Shown: positions 8,884 through 16,911 of the stretch, in pieces | Position numbering within the stretch: the stretch's first letter is position 1 | Layout of the letters: each line of letters begins with the position of its first letter | From: Ardenticatenales bacterium | GTDB lineage: Bacteria > Chloroflexota > Anaerolineae > Promineifilales > Promineifilaceae | Direction: 5' to 3' | Length of the DNA: 58,432 nt | Assembly (NCBI GenBank): GCA_020634575.1 | Contig: JACKBM010000043.1 | Span: 1 to 58,432 of the forward strand | The notes under the pieces: generated by a model | The model's input: the letters and a program-made list of their open reading frames with translations, nothing else | Told to the model about the DNA's origin: nothing | Database searches by the model: none | Made by a program: the position numbers and the translations under genes

Positions 8884-10404
8884 ATGGGTCAACGACAGGA
8901 CCGGCGCCCCGCGCGCCGGCGTGACAGACAGGGCGCCGGGACCGCCCAGGTCAGCAAAATTGTTCAGCCCGTCAACCGCCTGCCCATTTACGATCTGCTG
9001 GACGAAGAAGGGGTCCAGCTCATTCACCAGAAATCGCTGGAAATCTTGCGCGACATCGGCATCGCTTTCCTGGATGATGAGGCCCAATCCATCCTCAAAA
9101 CGCACGGCGTCAAAGTCCAGGACAACATCGCCTACTTCGATCCTGACCTGATCCTGAGCTATGTCAGGAAAGCGCCGGCCCAGTTCACTCAGCTGGCGCG
9201 CAACCCGGAACGCAATGTCATCGTCGGCGGCCATCACCAGATTTTTGCCCCGGTTTACGGACCACCTTTTGTGGTCGACAGCGACCAAGGCCGCCGCGAG
9301 GCAACGCTAAAAGATTTTGACAACTTCGTCAAACTGGCCTACCTGAGCCCGTATATGCACCATTCTGGCGGCACCATTGTCGAGCCGACCGACGAACACA
9401 CAGATACCCGCCACCTGGACATGGTCTTCAGCCACATCAGGCATAGCGACAAACCGTTTATGGGTTCGGTGACTTCGGGCCAGAATGCGGCCGACAGCGT
9501 CGCTATGGCCGAAATCTTGTTTGGCAAAGAAGAGATTCGGCAGAATCCGGCCCTTATCTCACTCATCAATGTCAGTAGTCCCCGACGTCTTGATGATCGG
9601 ATGCTGGGTGCATTGATGGTTTATGCTCGGGCGCGGCAGGCGATGATTTTATCCCCCTTTGTCCTGTCTGGGGCGATGGCGCCGGTCTCCATTGCCGGAA
9701 CGGTGATCCAGCTCAATGCCGAGGCGCTGGCCACCATCGCCTTCGCGCAGATGGTTGAGGCTGGCACGCCCATTGTTTACGGCGCCTTTCAATCCACCAT
9801 TGACCTGCAATCGGGTGCGCCCGTCTTTGGCGCCCCGGAATCTCAGCTGGCCCTCTTTGCCAGCGCCCAGATGGCCCGCTTCTATGGTGTCCCGTTCCGC
9901 AGCGGCGGCATGTTCGCCAGCAGCAAGATCGCGGACTCCCAGGCCGCCTATGAATCGGTTATGGCGATGTATCCGGTTATGCAGGCTCACGTCAACTTTG
10001 TCCTGCACGCGGCTGGCTGGCTGGAAGGCGGCCTGAGCGCCGGCTATGAAAAGTTTGTGATGGACTGCGAGTTGCTGGGGATGTACCACACCTTCGCCCA
10101 GGGCATCGACCTGAGTGACGAAGCGCTGGCCATGGAGTCTATTGCTCAGGTGGAACCAGGCGGTCATCATCTGGGCACGCCCCACACCATGCGCCATTTC
10201 CGCTCCGCGTTTTACCGGGCGGAGCTGTTCGACTACAATTCAGCCGAGCAGTGGCAGATCGAAGGCTCATTAACCGCCATGCAGCGGGCCAATGCCAAAT
10301 ACAAGCAACTTCTGAAAGCGTACGAACGGCCTGCCCTGGACCCTGGCATAGAAGAAGCGCTGCGGGATTACATGGCCCGGCGCAAACTGGCGCTGCGCGG
10401 TTAG
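8884..10404 (+). CDS. mttB: MttB-family (trimethylamine methyltransferase-like) corrinoid methyltransferase
   Basis: A 506-residue TIM-barrel protein of the MttB superfamily. These enzymes demethylate a quaternary or tertiary amine and methylate Co(I) of a partner corrinoid protein. Family blocks include HQKSLEILRDIGIAFLDDEA near the N-terminus, DPTLISLINVSSPRRLDDRM-type sequence, and VLHAAGWLEGGLSAGYEKFVMDCELLGM followed by EPGGHHLGTPHTMRHFRSAFYRAELFD. There is no in-frame amber codon, so it is a non-pyrrolysine member such as MtgB (glycine betaine) or the proline-betaine and carnitine enzymes; the substrate is unknown. ATG 8884 follows GAGGAG; an open extension upstream to 8671 lies inside gntR. 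The N-terminus is unusually basic (RRPARRRDR, residues 7-15). Confidence 0.88.
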   Translation: MGQRQDRRPARRRDRQGAGTAQVSKIVQPVNRLPIYDLLDEEGVQLIHQKSLEILRDIGIAFLDDEAQSILKTHGVKVQDNIAYFDPDLILSYVRKAPAQFTQLARNPERNVIVGGHHQIFAPVYGPPFVVDSDQGRREATLKDFDNFVKLAYLSPYMHHSGGTIVEPTDEHTDTRHLDMVFSHIRHSDKPFMGSVTSGQNAADSVAMAEILFGKEEIRQNPALISLINVSSPRRLDDRMLGALMVYARARQAMILSPFVLSGAMAPVSIAGTVIQLNAEALATIAFAQMVEAGTPIVYGAFQSTIDLQSGAPVFGAPESQLALFASAQMARFYGVPFRSGGMFASSKIADSQAAYESVMAMYPVMQAHVNFVLHAAGWLEGGLSAGYEKFVMDCELLGMYHTFAQGIDLSDEALAMESIAQVEPGGHHLGTPHTMRHFRSAFYRAELFDYNSAEQWQIEGSLTAMQRANAKYKQLLKAYERPALDPGIEEALRDYMARRKLALRG

Positions 10405-10467
10405 GGTAATCGCAAGAAAGCAGGCTTACAATACTACCTTTGAAAAGCTGGCAGTTGCCTTCGCGAA

Positions 10468-10478
10468 TATGTTAGAAT
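10468..10478 (+). promoter_or_regulatory. candidate extended -10 promoter for the RACo gene
   Basis: TATGTTAGAAT contains TGnTAGAAT, an extended -10 element, 48 bases before the RACo ATG. No convincing -35 is present, which is usual for extended -10 promoters. An almost identical element (TATGCTAGAAT) precedes the homocysteine methyltransferase gene of the same cluster. Confidence 0.4.
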
Positions 10479-10526
10479 GCGCCGGTTTGGAACCGGGCAC
10501 TTTTTGGTGAGGCGATAATTTCGGGA

Positions 10527-12572
10527 ATGAGTGGAAAGTTGGTGGACAAACAGAGCCACATGGTCATTTTTATGCCGTCGGGGCGGCGGGGGCTGGTACC
10601 GGCCGGTACCACCGTCCTCGAAGCATCCCGCGACCTCGGCGTTCCCATCGCCAGCATCTGCGGCGGCCATATGACCTGCAACAAATGCCTCGTGAAGCTG
10701 GAAGCCGGCGAGTTTGCCAAACATGGCATCACCTCGGCAGACGATCATCTCTCACCCGCCAGCACCCCTGAAATCGCCCTACTCACCGAACTGGACAGCC
10801 CCGACTGCCGCCTCTCCTGCCAGGCCCGCATCACCGGTGACGCCCTGCTCTTTGTCCCGGAGGAGAGCCGGGCCCGGGACCAGATCATTCGCAAATCAGC
10901 AACCGAGCGGGTGATCAAGCTCAAGCCGGCCATCCGTAAACTTTACGTCGAGGTGCCACCGGCCCAGTTAGGCGACTACCGCTCAGACTGGGAACGGCTC
11001 AAAAACGCTCTCCAGGCTGAATACGATGTCACCGCCACCCATATCGATCCACCTGTCCTGCGCTCCTTGCAGGCCAGCCTGCGCCAGAAAAACTGGGCGG
11101 TCACGGTAACGCTCTGGCAGGAGCACGAAGTGATTGATGTGCAAGCCGGCCTCGTCGAAGGCGTCCATGGACTGGCCGTCGACATCGGCAGCACCACGGT
11201 AGCGGGTTTCCTCTGCGACCTGCTAAGCGGTGAGATCCTGGCCCAGGAATCGGTCATGAATCCGCAGGTCGTCTACGGCGAGGACCTGATGAGCCGCATC
11301 TCCTACGCCATGACCAATCGGGATGGTCTCAAGAAGATGCACGAGGCGATCATTGATGGCCTCAACAAGCTGGGCGCCAAAGTCGCTCGCAGCGCCGGCA
11401 TCCGCCCGCGCGACATCCACGAGGCCGTATTTGTGGGCAACACCACGATGACCCACATCCTTTTAGGCATTGACCCGATTGAGTTAGGCGGCGCCCCTTT
11501 TGCCCTGGCCACGCGGGACGCCCTGGATATCAAGGCGCGCGATTTGAGTTTGCGCTTCCATCCCGGTGCCAACATCCACGTCCTGCCGGCCGAAGCCGGC
11601 CATGTCGGCGCGGACAACGTCGGCGTCCTGGTCGCCGAAATGCCCCATCTCTACGACGAAACGGTCCTGGTTGTCGATGTGGGCACCAACGCCGAGATTG
11701 TATTGGGGCACCAACACCAGCTCTACAGCGCCTCCAGCCCCACCGGCCCCGCCTTTGAAGGCGCCCAGATCAGCCACGGCATGCGCGCCGCGACGGGCGC
11801 CATTGAGCGCGTTCGCATCGATCCAGAAACGCGCGAAGCCAGCTTCCGTGTGATTGGTGAAGAACGCTGGTCATCGGAATGGAACCTGGATCCGACCGCG
11901 CCGCTGGAGCAACAACCCGCCCATCTCGCCTCCGGCATCTGCGGCTCGGGCATCATTGAGGTTGTCGCCGAGATGTACCTGGCCGGCATTTTGCTGCCGG
12001 ATGGCCGCTTTAATCCAGATTGCCTGACGGACCGGCTGGCCTGGGAAGAGCGTAAAGGTGCCTATCTTCTGGCAACCGCCCAGCAAACTGCTACCGGCAA
12101 GCCCATCTGGGTGACCCAGGACGACGTGCGCAACATTCAGCTGGCCAAGGCAGCCCTCTACGCTGGGGCCAAATTGCTAATGGGCCACGCCGGCGTGCAG
12201 CGCGTTCAGCGTATCGTCATGGCCGGCGCCTTCGGCAGCTACATCGACCCGAAATATGCCATGATTCTCGGCCTGATCCCGGATTGCGACCTGGCCAAAG
12301 TCAATGCGGTCGGTAATGCCGCCGGCGACGGCGCCCGCATCGCCCTGCTAAACCGGGAGCGACGGGCCGAGGCTCAGCAGCTAGCCCATTGGGTAAACTA
12401 TGTGGAAACTGCCGTTCATCCCAATTTTCAGGATGAGTTTGTCGGCGCCATCCACCTACCCCATGCCAGTGACCCATTTCCCCACCTGGCGGGGATTTTA
12501 CCGGAAATCGAAACAGATTCGGCCAATGATAATGGCCGGGAAAGAAGGCGCCGGCGACGTGTCCGTGGCTGA
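10527..12572 (+). CDS. RACo-type corrinoid activation protein (2Fe-2S ferredoxin + ASKHA domain)
   Basis: A 681-residue activator that reduces inactive Co(II) corrinoid back to Co(I), using ATP. The N-terminal 2Fe-2S ferredoxin domain has C45-x5-C51-x2-C54 (CGGHMTCNKC), with C94 or C98 as fourth ligand (DCRLSCQARI). A linker follows, then the ASKHA/DUF4445 domain from about residue 215: GLAVDIGSTTVAGFLCDLLSGE (phosphate-1-like), VFVGNTTMTHILLG, LVVDVGTNAEIVLG and GICGSGIIEVVAEM. The length fits RACo/RamA-like proteins that have a [2Fe-2S] domain. It lies between mttB and the corrinoid protein gene, where its target is encoded. The C-terminus ends in an odd Arg-rich tail (RERRRRRRVRG). Confidence 0.92.
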   Translation: MSGKLVDKQSHMVIFMPSGRRGLVPAGTTVLEASRDLGVPIASICGGHMTCNKCLVKLEAGEFAKHGITSADDHLSPASTPEIALLTELDSPDCRLSCQARITGDALLFVPEESRARDQIIRKSATERVIKLKPAIRKLYVEVPPAQLGDYRSDWERLKNALQAEYDVTATHIDPPVLRSLQASLRQKNWAVTVTLWQEHEVIDVQAGLVEGVHGLAVDIGSTTVAGFLCDLLSGEILAQESVMNPQVVYGEDLMSRISYAMTNRDGLKKMHEAIIDGLNKLGAKVARSAGIRPRDIHEAVFVGNTTMTHILLGIDPIELGGAPFALATRDALDIKARDLSLRFHPGANIHVLPAEAGHVGADNVGVLVAEMPHLYDETVLVVDVGTNAEIVLGHQHQLYSASSPTGPAFEGAQISHGMRAATGAIERVRIDPETREASFRVIGEERWSSEWNLDPTAPLEQQPAHLASGICGSGIIEVVAEMYLAGILLPDGRFNPDCLTDRLAWEERKGAYLLATAQQTATGKPIWVTQDDVRNIQLAKAALYAGAKLLMGHAGVQRVQRIVMAGAFGSYIDPKYAMILGLIPDCDLAKVNAVGNAAGDGARIALLNRERRAEAQQLAHWVNYVETAVHPNFQDEFVGAIHLPHASDPFPHLAGILPEIETDSANDNGRERRRRRRVRG

Positions 12573-12613
12573 TCCGAGCCCGGCAGAGCCTGGCGCCCAG
12601 TTTGAGGAATCTT

Positions 12614-13312
12614 ATGAGCGACGCAGAAGAAGAAGACATTGACATCACCGAACTCCCTCTGGAAGAGTTGTACGAGCTGATGAAAGAAGATTTGTATGAT
12701 GGCTACGCCGACGAGATCGTCGACGAAGTAAAAGAGGCGCTGTCCCGCGGCCAGGAGCCGTATGAAGTCCTGAACAGCGGACTGGTAGCCGGTATGGACG
12801 TCGTTGGCGAAGATTTTCGCGATGGCATTCTATTTGTGCCCGAGGTATTGATGGCGGCAAAAGCGATGAAAGCGGGCATGGCCATCCTCCGCCCGCTTCT
12901 GGTCGAGACCGGTGCTCCCAAGATTGGCTCGATGGTTGTGGGCACAGTCAAGGGTGACATCCACGACATCGGCAAAAACCTCGTCTCCATGATGATGGAA
13001 GGGGCCGGCTTTGAGGTGATCGACCTGGGCATTAACAATTCGGCCGAGGAATACCTGGCAGCTATTGAAGAGCACAAGCCTGACATCCTCGGCATGAGCG
13101 CCCTTTTGACGACAACAATGCCGTACATGCGTGTTGTTATCAATACGCTCAAAGAAAAAGGCATCCGCGACGATATCATTGTGTTGGTAGGCGGCGCGCC
13201 CCTGAATGAAGCCTTTGCTGAGGACATCGAAGCGGACGCTTACTGCCGCGACGCAGCCGTGGCTGTGGATACGGCCAAGAAGTTCATGAAGATCAAACGG
13301 GGCGAAATGTGA
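12614..13312 (+). CDS. corrinoid (B12-binding) methyl-carrier protein, MtbC/MetH-domain-3 type
   Basis: A 232-residue cobamide carrier. The helical Cap domain (about 14-100) is followed by a Rossmann B12 domain with the signature D115-x-H117-x-x-G120 (VKGDIHDIGKNL), where H117 is the lower cobalt ligand. The later SALLTTTM (162-169) and VGGAPLN (192-198) motifs contact the nucleotide tail. It shuttles methyl groups between methyltransferases. ATG 12614 is preceded by GAGGAA; an upstream in-frame TTG at 12602 is unlikely. The first residues are strikingly acidic (DAEEEDID, then ELPLEELYELMKED). It is encoded 41 bases after RACo and is the only corrinoid protein in the window, so both MttB homologues may share it. 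Confidence 0.93.
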   Translation: MSDAEEEDIDITELPLEELYELMKEDLYDGYADEIVDEVKEALSRGQEPYEVLNSGLVAGMDVVGEDFRDGILFVPEVLMAAKAMKAGMAILRPLLVETGAPKIGSMVVGTVKGDIHDIGKNLVSMMMEGAGFEVIDLGINNSAEEYLAAIEEHKPDILGMSALLTTTMPYMRVVINTLKEKGIRDDIIVLVGGAPLNEAFAEDIEADAYCRDAAVAVDTAKKFMKIKRGEM

Positions 13313-13353
13313 TGTCTTTGGATTTTGGGCAAGGCGGGAATCTAAAGACAAAC

Positions 13354-13364
13354 TATGCTAGAAT
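13354..13364 (+). promoter_or_regulatory. candidate extended -10 promoter for the homocysteine methyltransferase gene
   Basis: TATGCTAGAAT carries TGnTAGAAT, 42 bases before the ATG at 13407, in a 94-base AT-richer gap. It differs by one base from the element before the RACo gene, suggesting a second entry point for transcription of the methionine half of the cluster. No -35 is visible. Confidence 0.4.
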
Positions 13365-13406
13365 TTGGTTTTTTGCGCTAAAAACTGACGCAATGGGGTA
13401 GATCTA

Positions 13407-14399
13407 ATGACGCGACTGCAGGAATTATTGACCGCCAAACAGTTTCTGGTTCTGGATGGGGCGATGGGCACCATGTTGATGGATGCCGGCCTGACCCAGG
13501 GCGCGGCGCCGGAGGAGTGGAACGTTACTCAGCCGGCCAAAGTCCGTCAGATTCATGAGGCCTATATCGCGTCCGGTTCTGATGTGATCCTGACCAACAG
13601 CTTCGGCGGCACCAGCTTCCGCCTGAAGCTACACAAGATGCAGGATCGCGTGTATGAATTTAACAAGGCGGCGGCTGAAGTTGCTCGCCAGGCGGCAGAT
13701 GCGGCTGACCGGCCGGTCCTCGTCGCGGGCTCCATCGGTCCCAGCGGCGAACTGCTGCAGCCCATGGGCAACATGAGCTACGAGCAGGCCGTGGCCGCCT
13801 TTGCCGAACAGGCCCGCGGCCTCTCTGATGGCGGCGCCGACCTCCTCTGGGTCGAGACGATGAGTGACATCAACGAGGTCCGTGCCGCAGTTGAAGGCGC
13901 TAAATCAGTCAGCGACCTGCCGGTCGTAGCCACGATGAGCTTTGACACCAATGGCCGCACCATGATGGGCATCACCGCCACCGAAGCGGCCGAAGCAATG
14001 GCCGAACTCGGCCTCGCCGCTTTTGGCGCCAACTGCGGCAATAACCTGCCCGACACGGAAGCGGCCATCGTCGCCATGCATGAGGCCAAACCAGACGCGT
14101 TGCTGGTTGCCAAGGCCAACGCCGGCATCCCGCGCTGGGGCGAAGATGGGTTGGAATACGACGGCACACCGGATGTCATGGCCAACTTTGCTCGCCGGGT
14201 CAATTTTGCCGGCGCCAGCCTGATCGGCGGCTGCTGTGGCAGCTCGCCGGCCCACATCGGTGAAATGCGGCTGGCACTGGACAACCCGGTGCCGGCAGAC
14301 GAGTTATTGCCCCTGGAAAGTAATGCAGCGCCGGTCGCCAATGGCACCGCCGCGGTCGCCGAGCGCCCCGCCCGGACCCGACGCCGTCGCCGCGACTAA
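13407..14399 (+). CDS. homocysteine S-methyltransferase, stand-alone MetH domain-1 type
   Basis: A 330-residue Pfam S-methyl_trans protein. It opens with FLVLDGAMGTMLMDAGL, the signature of the homocysteine-binding domain of cobalamin-dependent methionine synthase. The zinc/homocysteine cysteines are C210 (GANCGNN) and C276-C277 (GGCCGSSPAHI). It should activate homocysteine thiolate and accept a methyl group from methyl-cobalamin, giving methionine. Being next to the corrinoid protein gene, and lacking the pterin and B12 domains itself, it looks like the first module of a split MetH. A betaine:homocysteine methyltransferase-like activity is the alternative. The C-terminus ends in an Arg-rich tail (RPARTRRRRRD) beyond the catalytic fold. 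Confidence 0.88.
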   Translation: MTRLQELLTAKQFLVLDGAMGTMLMDAGLTQGAAPEEWNVTQPAKVRQIHEAYIASGSDVILTNSFGGTSFRLKLHKMQDRVYEFNKAAAEVARQAADAADRPVLVAGSIGPSGELLQPMGNMSYEQAVAAFAEQARGLSDGGADLLWVETMSDINEVRAAVEGAKSVSDLPVVATMSFDTNGRTMMGITATEAAEAMAELGLAAFGANCGNNLPDTEAAIVAMHEAKPDALLVAKANAGIPRWGEDGLEYDGTPDVMANFARRVNFAGASLIGGCCGSSPAHIGEMRLALDNPVPADELLPLESNAAPVANGTAAVAERPARTRRRRRD

Positions 14400-14438
14400 G
14401 CCTGGTCCCGCTGACAAAGTGGGCCACGAGGTGAAAGG

Positions 14439-14954
14439 ATGAGACGGCTAGGCATTTGGTTACAAAACCGGCCGGTCTGGCTTGAACGTGCCTATCAGTT
14501 CACCCATGCCCTCTTTCACCGGCTCAACCCCAGCCTGGCCCGGCTGGGCTATACCCGCGCCGACCGGCTGATTCGCGGCAGCGAAGCCTGGTCCAAAGAA
14601 ATCCTCTTTGACTGCCGCATGTGCGGCCAATGCATTTTGCACTCGACCGGCATGACCTGTCCCATGAGCTGCCCCAAAAACCTGCGCAACGGCCCCTGTG
14701 GCGGTGTTCGTCAGAATGGCAACTGCGAGGTCATTCCAACGATGCGCTGTGTCTGGGTCGAAGCGTTCGAGCGCTCACAGCTACTCCCAGCCCATGGCGT
14801 CGAGATTCTGCAGCTACAGCCACCTGTTAACCGGCAACTCGAAGGTAACTCTGCCTGGATCAACATGCTGACCGGCAGCGACAGACAGCCACCGCCGGCC
14901 TGGCCCAGGCAAACCAACATCCCGCTGGCTGGCAAGCAGGAGCTCTGGAATTAG
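14439..14954 (+). CDS. MTHFR-C (methylene-THF reductase C-terminal-like) zinc/Fe-S protein
   Basis: A 171-residue cysteine-rich protein of the methylene-tetrahydrofolate reductase C-terminal family. Its cysteines are C59, C62, C65, C74, C78, C87, C96 and C104, in DCRMCGQCILHSTGMTCPMSCPKN and GPCGGVRQNGNCE. In acetogens and related bacteria, such proteins (MetV) partner MetF and link it to an electron carrier other than NAD(P)H. It lies three bases before metF here, in the usual order. The N-terminal 50 residues are basic and amphipathic. The exact metal content cannot be read from sequence. Confidence 0.85.
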   Translation: MRRLGIWLQNRPVWLERAYQFTHALFHRLNPSLARLGYTRADRLIRGSEAWSKEILFDCRMCGQCILHSTGMTCPMSCPKNLRNGPCGGVRQNGNCEVIPTMRCVWVEAFERSQLLPAHGVEILQLQPPVNRQLEGNSAWINMLTGSDRQPPPAWPRQTNIPLAGKQELWN

Positions 14955-14957
14955 CGA

Positions 14958-15971
14958 ATGGCTGAGATGGCATTAAAATCCGGCAGCCGTTTGGAGCGGG
15001 TATTGCGATCCGGCCGGTTTGCCGTGACCGCTGAACTCAACCCGCCAGACAGCGCCAATCCTGAGGAGGTCTACCAGGCGGCCCTGGTCCTGGGAGGCGT
15101 CTGCGATGGCATCAATGCAACCGACGCCTCCGGCGCCCATTGCCACATGTCCTCGGTCGCCATCTGCGCCCTGCTCACCCGCGCCGGCTATGAGCCCATT
15201 TTGCAGGTCTCTTGTCGCGACAAAAATCGCATCGCCATTCAGGGCGATCTGCTGGGAGCAGCGGCTATGGGCGTCGGCAACGTCCTCTGTCTCACCGGCG
15301 ACGACGTCACCGTCGGCGATCAACCAGAGGCAAAACGGGTTTTCGACCTCGACTCCATTCAACTCATCCGTACGGTGAAAATTATGCGCGATGAGGGTCG
15401 TTTCCTGAGTGGACGGCAACTGACCGAGCCACCCCGCTTTCTCATCGGCGGTGCTGCCAATCCCTTTGCGCCTCCCTTTGAATGGCGTCCCTACCGGCTG
15501 GCCAAGAAAATTGAGGCGGGCGCCGATTTCATCCAGACCCAATATTGCTTTGATATCCCGCGACTGCAAAGTTTTATGCAAAAGGTGCGGGATTTTGGTT
15601 TACACGAAAAAGCGTATATCCTCGTCGGGGTTGGGCCGTTGCGGTCCGATGGCGCCGCTAACTTCCTGCGCACCAAGGTGCCGGGCGTCCACATTCCTGA
15701 TGAGATTGTGGAGCGCTTGCGGCGCCAACCCAAAGAAAAGAAGCGGGCCGAAGGCAAACGTATCTGCATCGAAATCATTCAGCAAATCCGGGAGATCCCC
15801 GGCCTGGCCGGCATCCATCTGATGGCCTATCGTCAGGAAGAGTTGGTGGCCGAAATCATTGAAGAGGCGGGTCTGCTACCCCGTCCCATGCAGCCAGGTC
15901 TGCCCGACCCGGGCCGGGACCGGCGGCTTACCAGACATACTACGGCTGATCTGCACGACAGCCATCCTTGA
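14958..15971 (+). CDS. metF: methylenetetrahydrofolate reductase
   Basis: A 337-residue TIM-barrel flavoprotein interconverting 5,10-methylene-THF and 5-methyl-THF. MetF blocks include FAVTAELNPPDSANPEEV (strand 1 with the catalytic Glu), the FAD-binding GNVLCLTGDDV and the folate-contact GADFIQTQYCFD. The start lies 3 bases after the MTHFR-C stop. The stop overlaps the ribosome site of the next gene, so the three genes form one operon. In this cluster it can either supply methyl-THF for methionine synthesis or oxidise methyl groups arriving from MttB. Which direction dominates is not shown by the sequence. The C-terminal 30 residues after the barrel are low-complexity and basic. Confidence 0.92.
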   Translation: MAEMALKSGSRLERVLRSGRFAVTAELNPPDSANPEEVYQAALVLGGVCDGINATDASGAHCHMSSVAICALLTRAGYEPILQVSCRDKNRIAIQGDLLGAAAMGVGNVLCLTGDDVTVGDQPEAKRVFDLDSIQLIRTVKIMRDEGRFLSGRQLTEPPRFLIGGAANPFAPPFEWRPYRLAKKIEAGADFIQTQYCFDIPRLQSFMQKVRDFGLHEKAYILVGVGPLRSDGAANFLRTKVPGVHIPDEIVERLRRQPKEKKRAEGKRICIEIIQQIREIPGLAGIHLMAYRQEELVAEIIEEAGLLPRPMQPGLPDPGRDRRLTRHTTADLHDSHP

Positions 15972-15981
15972 GGAGAATTGC

Positions 15982-16881
15982 ATGCCCGAAACCATTATTA
16001 GCTCCCGCAGCAAAACCATCATCATTGGCCCGGACCGGCCGTTTACCATCATTGGGGAGCGTATTAATCCAACCGGCCGGAAACTGCTGGCCCGCGAAAT
16101 GGCCGCCGGCGACTTCAGCCGCGTGGAGGCAGACGCCCTGGCCCAGGTTGCCGCCGGCGCCCACATGCTGGACGTTAATGCCGGCATCCCCTTGGCTGAC
16201 GAGCCTGCCATCCTGGCCCAGGCCATCCAGCTCGTCCAATCCGTCACCGATGTGCCGTTGTCCATCGATTCGTCCATCGTGGCAGCGCTGGCCCGCGGCC
16301 TGGAGGTATATGAGGGCAAGCCGCTGTTAAATTCAGTGACCGGCGAGGATGAACGTCTGGAAACGGTGTTGCCATTGGTCAAAAAGTATGGCGCCGCTGT
16401 CATCGGCATCTCCAACGACGAAACGGGTATCTCGGAAGATCCGGATGTTCGCTTTGCCGTCGCCAAAAAGATCGTCGAGCGGGCCATGGATCATGGCATC
16501 CCACGCGAAGATGTGCTCATCGACCCGTTGGTGATGCCTATCGGCGCGATGCGTTATGCTGGACGCCAGGTCTTCCACATCGTGAAGCGCTGTCTGACCG
16601 AGCTGGGCGTCAATACCTGCTGCGGCGCCAGCAACGTCTCCTTCGGGCTACCCAACCGTGGCCCGCTCAACGGCACCTTCCTGGCCATGGCGATGTCCGC
16701 CGGCCTGACCTCCGCCATCACCAATCCCATGGAGGAACATATCCGCACTGCCATCCTCGTTGGCGATGTGATGATGGGCAACGACGAAAACTGCCTGACC
16801 TGGATCGCCACCAACCGGCCGCCGGCCGAAGACGGCGAAGGCCGCGAACGCCGCACCCGCCGCCGCCGCCGCGACGGGTAA
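15982..16881 (+). CDS. methyltetrahydrofolate:corrinoid methyltransferase (pterin-binding, MetH domain-2/MtgA type)
   Basis: A 299-residue DHPS-fold protein. It has FTIIGERINPTGRK (residues 21-34), HMLDVNAGIP (61-70) and LSIDSS (93-98), the pterin-binding signatures of AcsE, MtgA and the second domain of MetH. It transfers methyl between 5-methyl-THF and a cob(I)amide protein, and the reaction is reversible. ATG 15982 has AGGAG at 15971-15975; a longer open frame from 15859 lies inside metF. The catalytic fold ends near residue 277. The remaining tail is acidic then Arg-rich (GRERRTRRRRRDG). It ends the corrinoid operon. Confidence 0.9.
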   Translation: MPETIISSRSKTIIIGPDRPFTIIGERINPTGRKLLAREMAAGDFSRVEADALAQVAAGAHMLDVNAGIPLADEPAILAQAIQLVQSVTDVPLSIDSSIVAALARGLEVYEGKPLLNSVTGEDERLETVLPLVKKYGAAVIGISNDETGISEDPDVRFAVAKKIVERAMDHGIPREDVLIDPLVMPIGAMRYAGRQVFHIVKRCLTELGVNTCCGASNVSFGLPNRGPLNGTFLAMAMSAGLTSAITNPMEEHIRTAILVGDVMMGNDENCLTWIATNRPPAEDGEGRERRTRRRRRDG

Positions 16882-16906
16882 AGACGTGCCGGCGGCACGT
16901 CTCTAC
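16878..16906. repeat. 29-bp palindrome, possible terminator or dispersed repeat
   Basis: AGACGTGCC (16882-16890) and GGCACGTCT (16894-16902) form a perfect 9-bp stem around a 3-base loop. The stem extends outward to GTA/TAC with one mismatch. It overlaps the end of the corrinoid operon and has no T-tract. The GTAGAGACGTGCC-type palindrome is familiar to me as a dispersed intergenic repeat in cyanobacteria and Chloroflexota, recalled rather than checked. Confidence 0.55.
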
Positions 16907-16911
16907 GTATC

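Noticed and set aside
8884..10404. Pyrrolysine-containing MttB
   Set aside because: No in-frame amber codon occurs, and no pyl genes are in the window; the protein is a non-pyrrolysine homologue.
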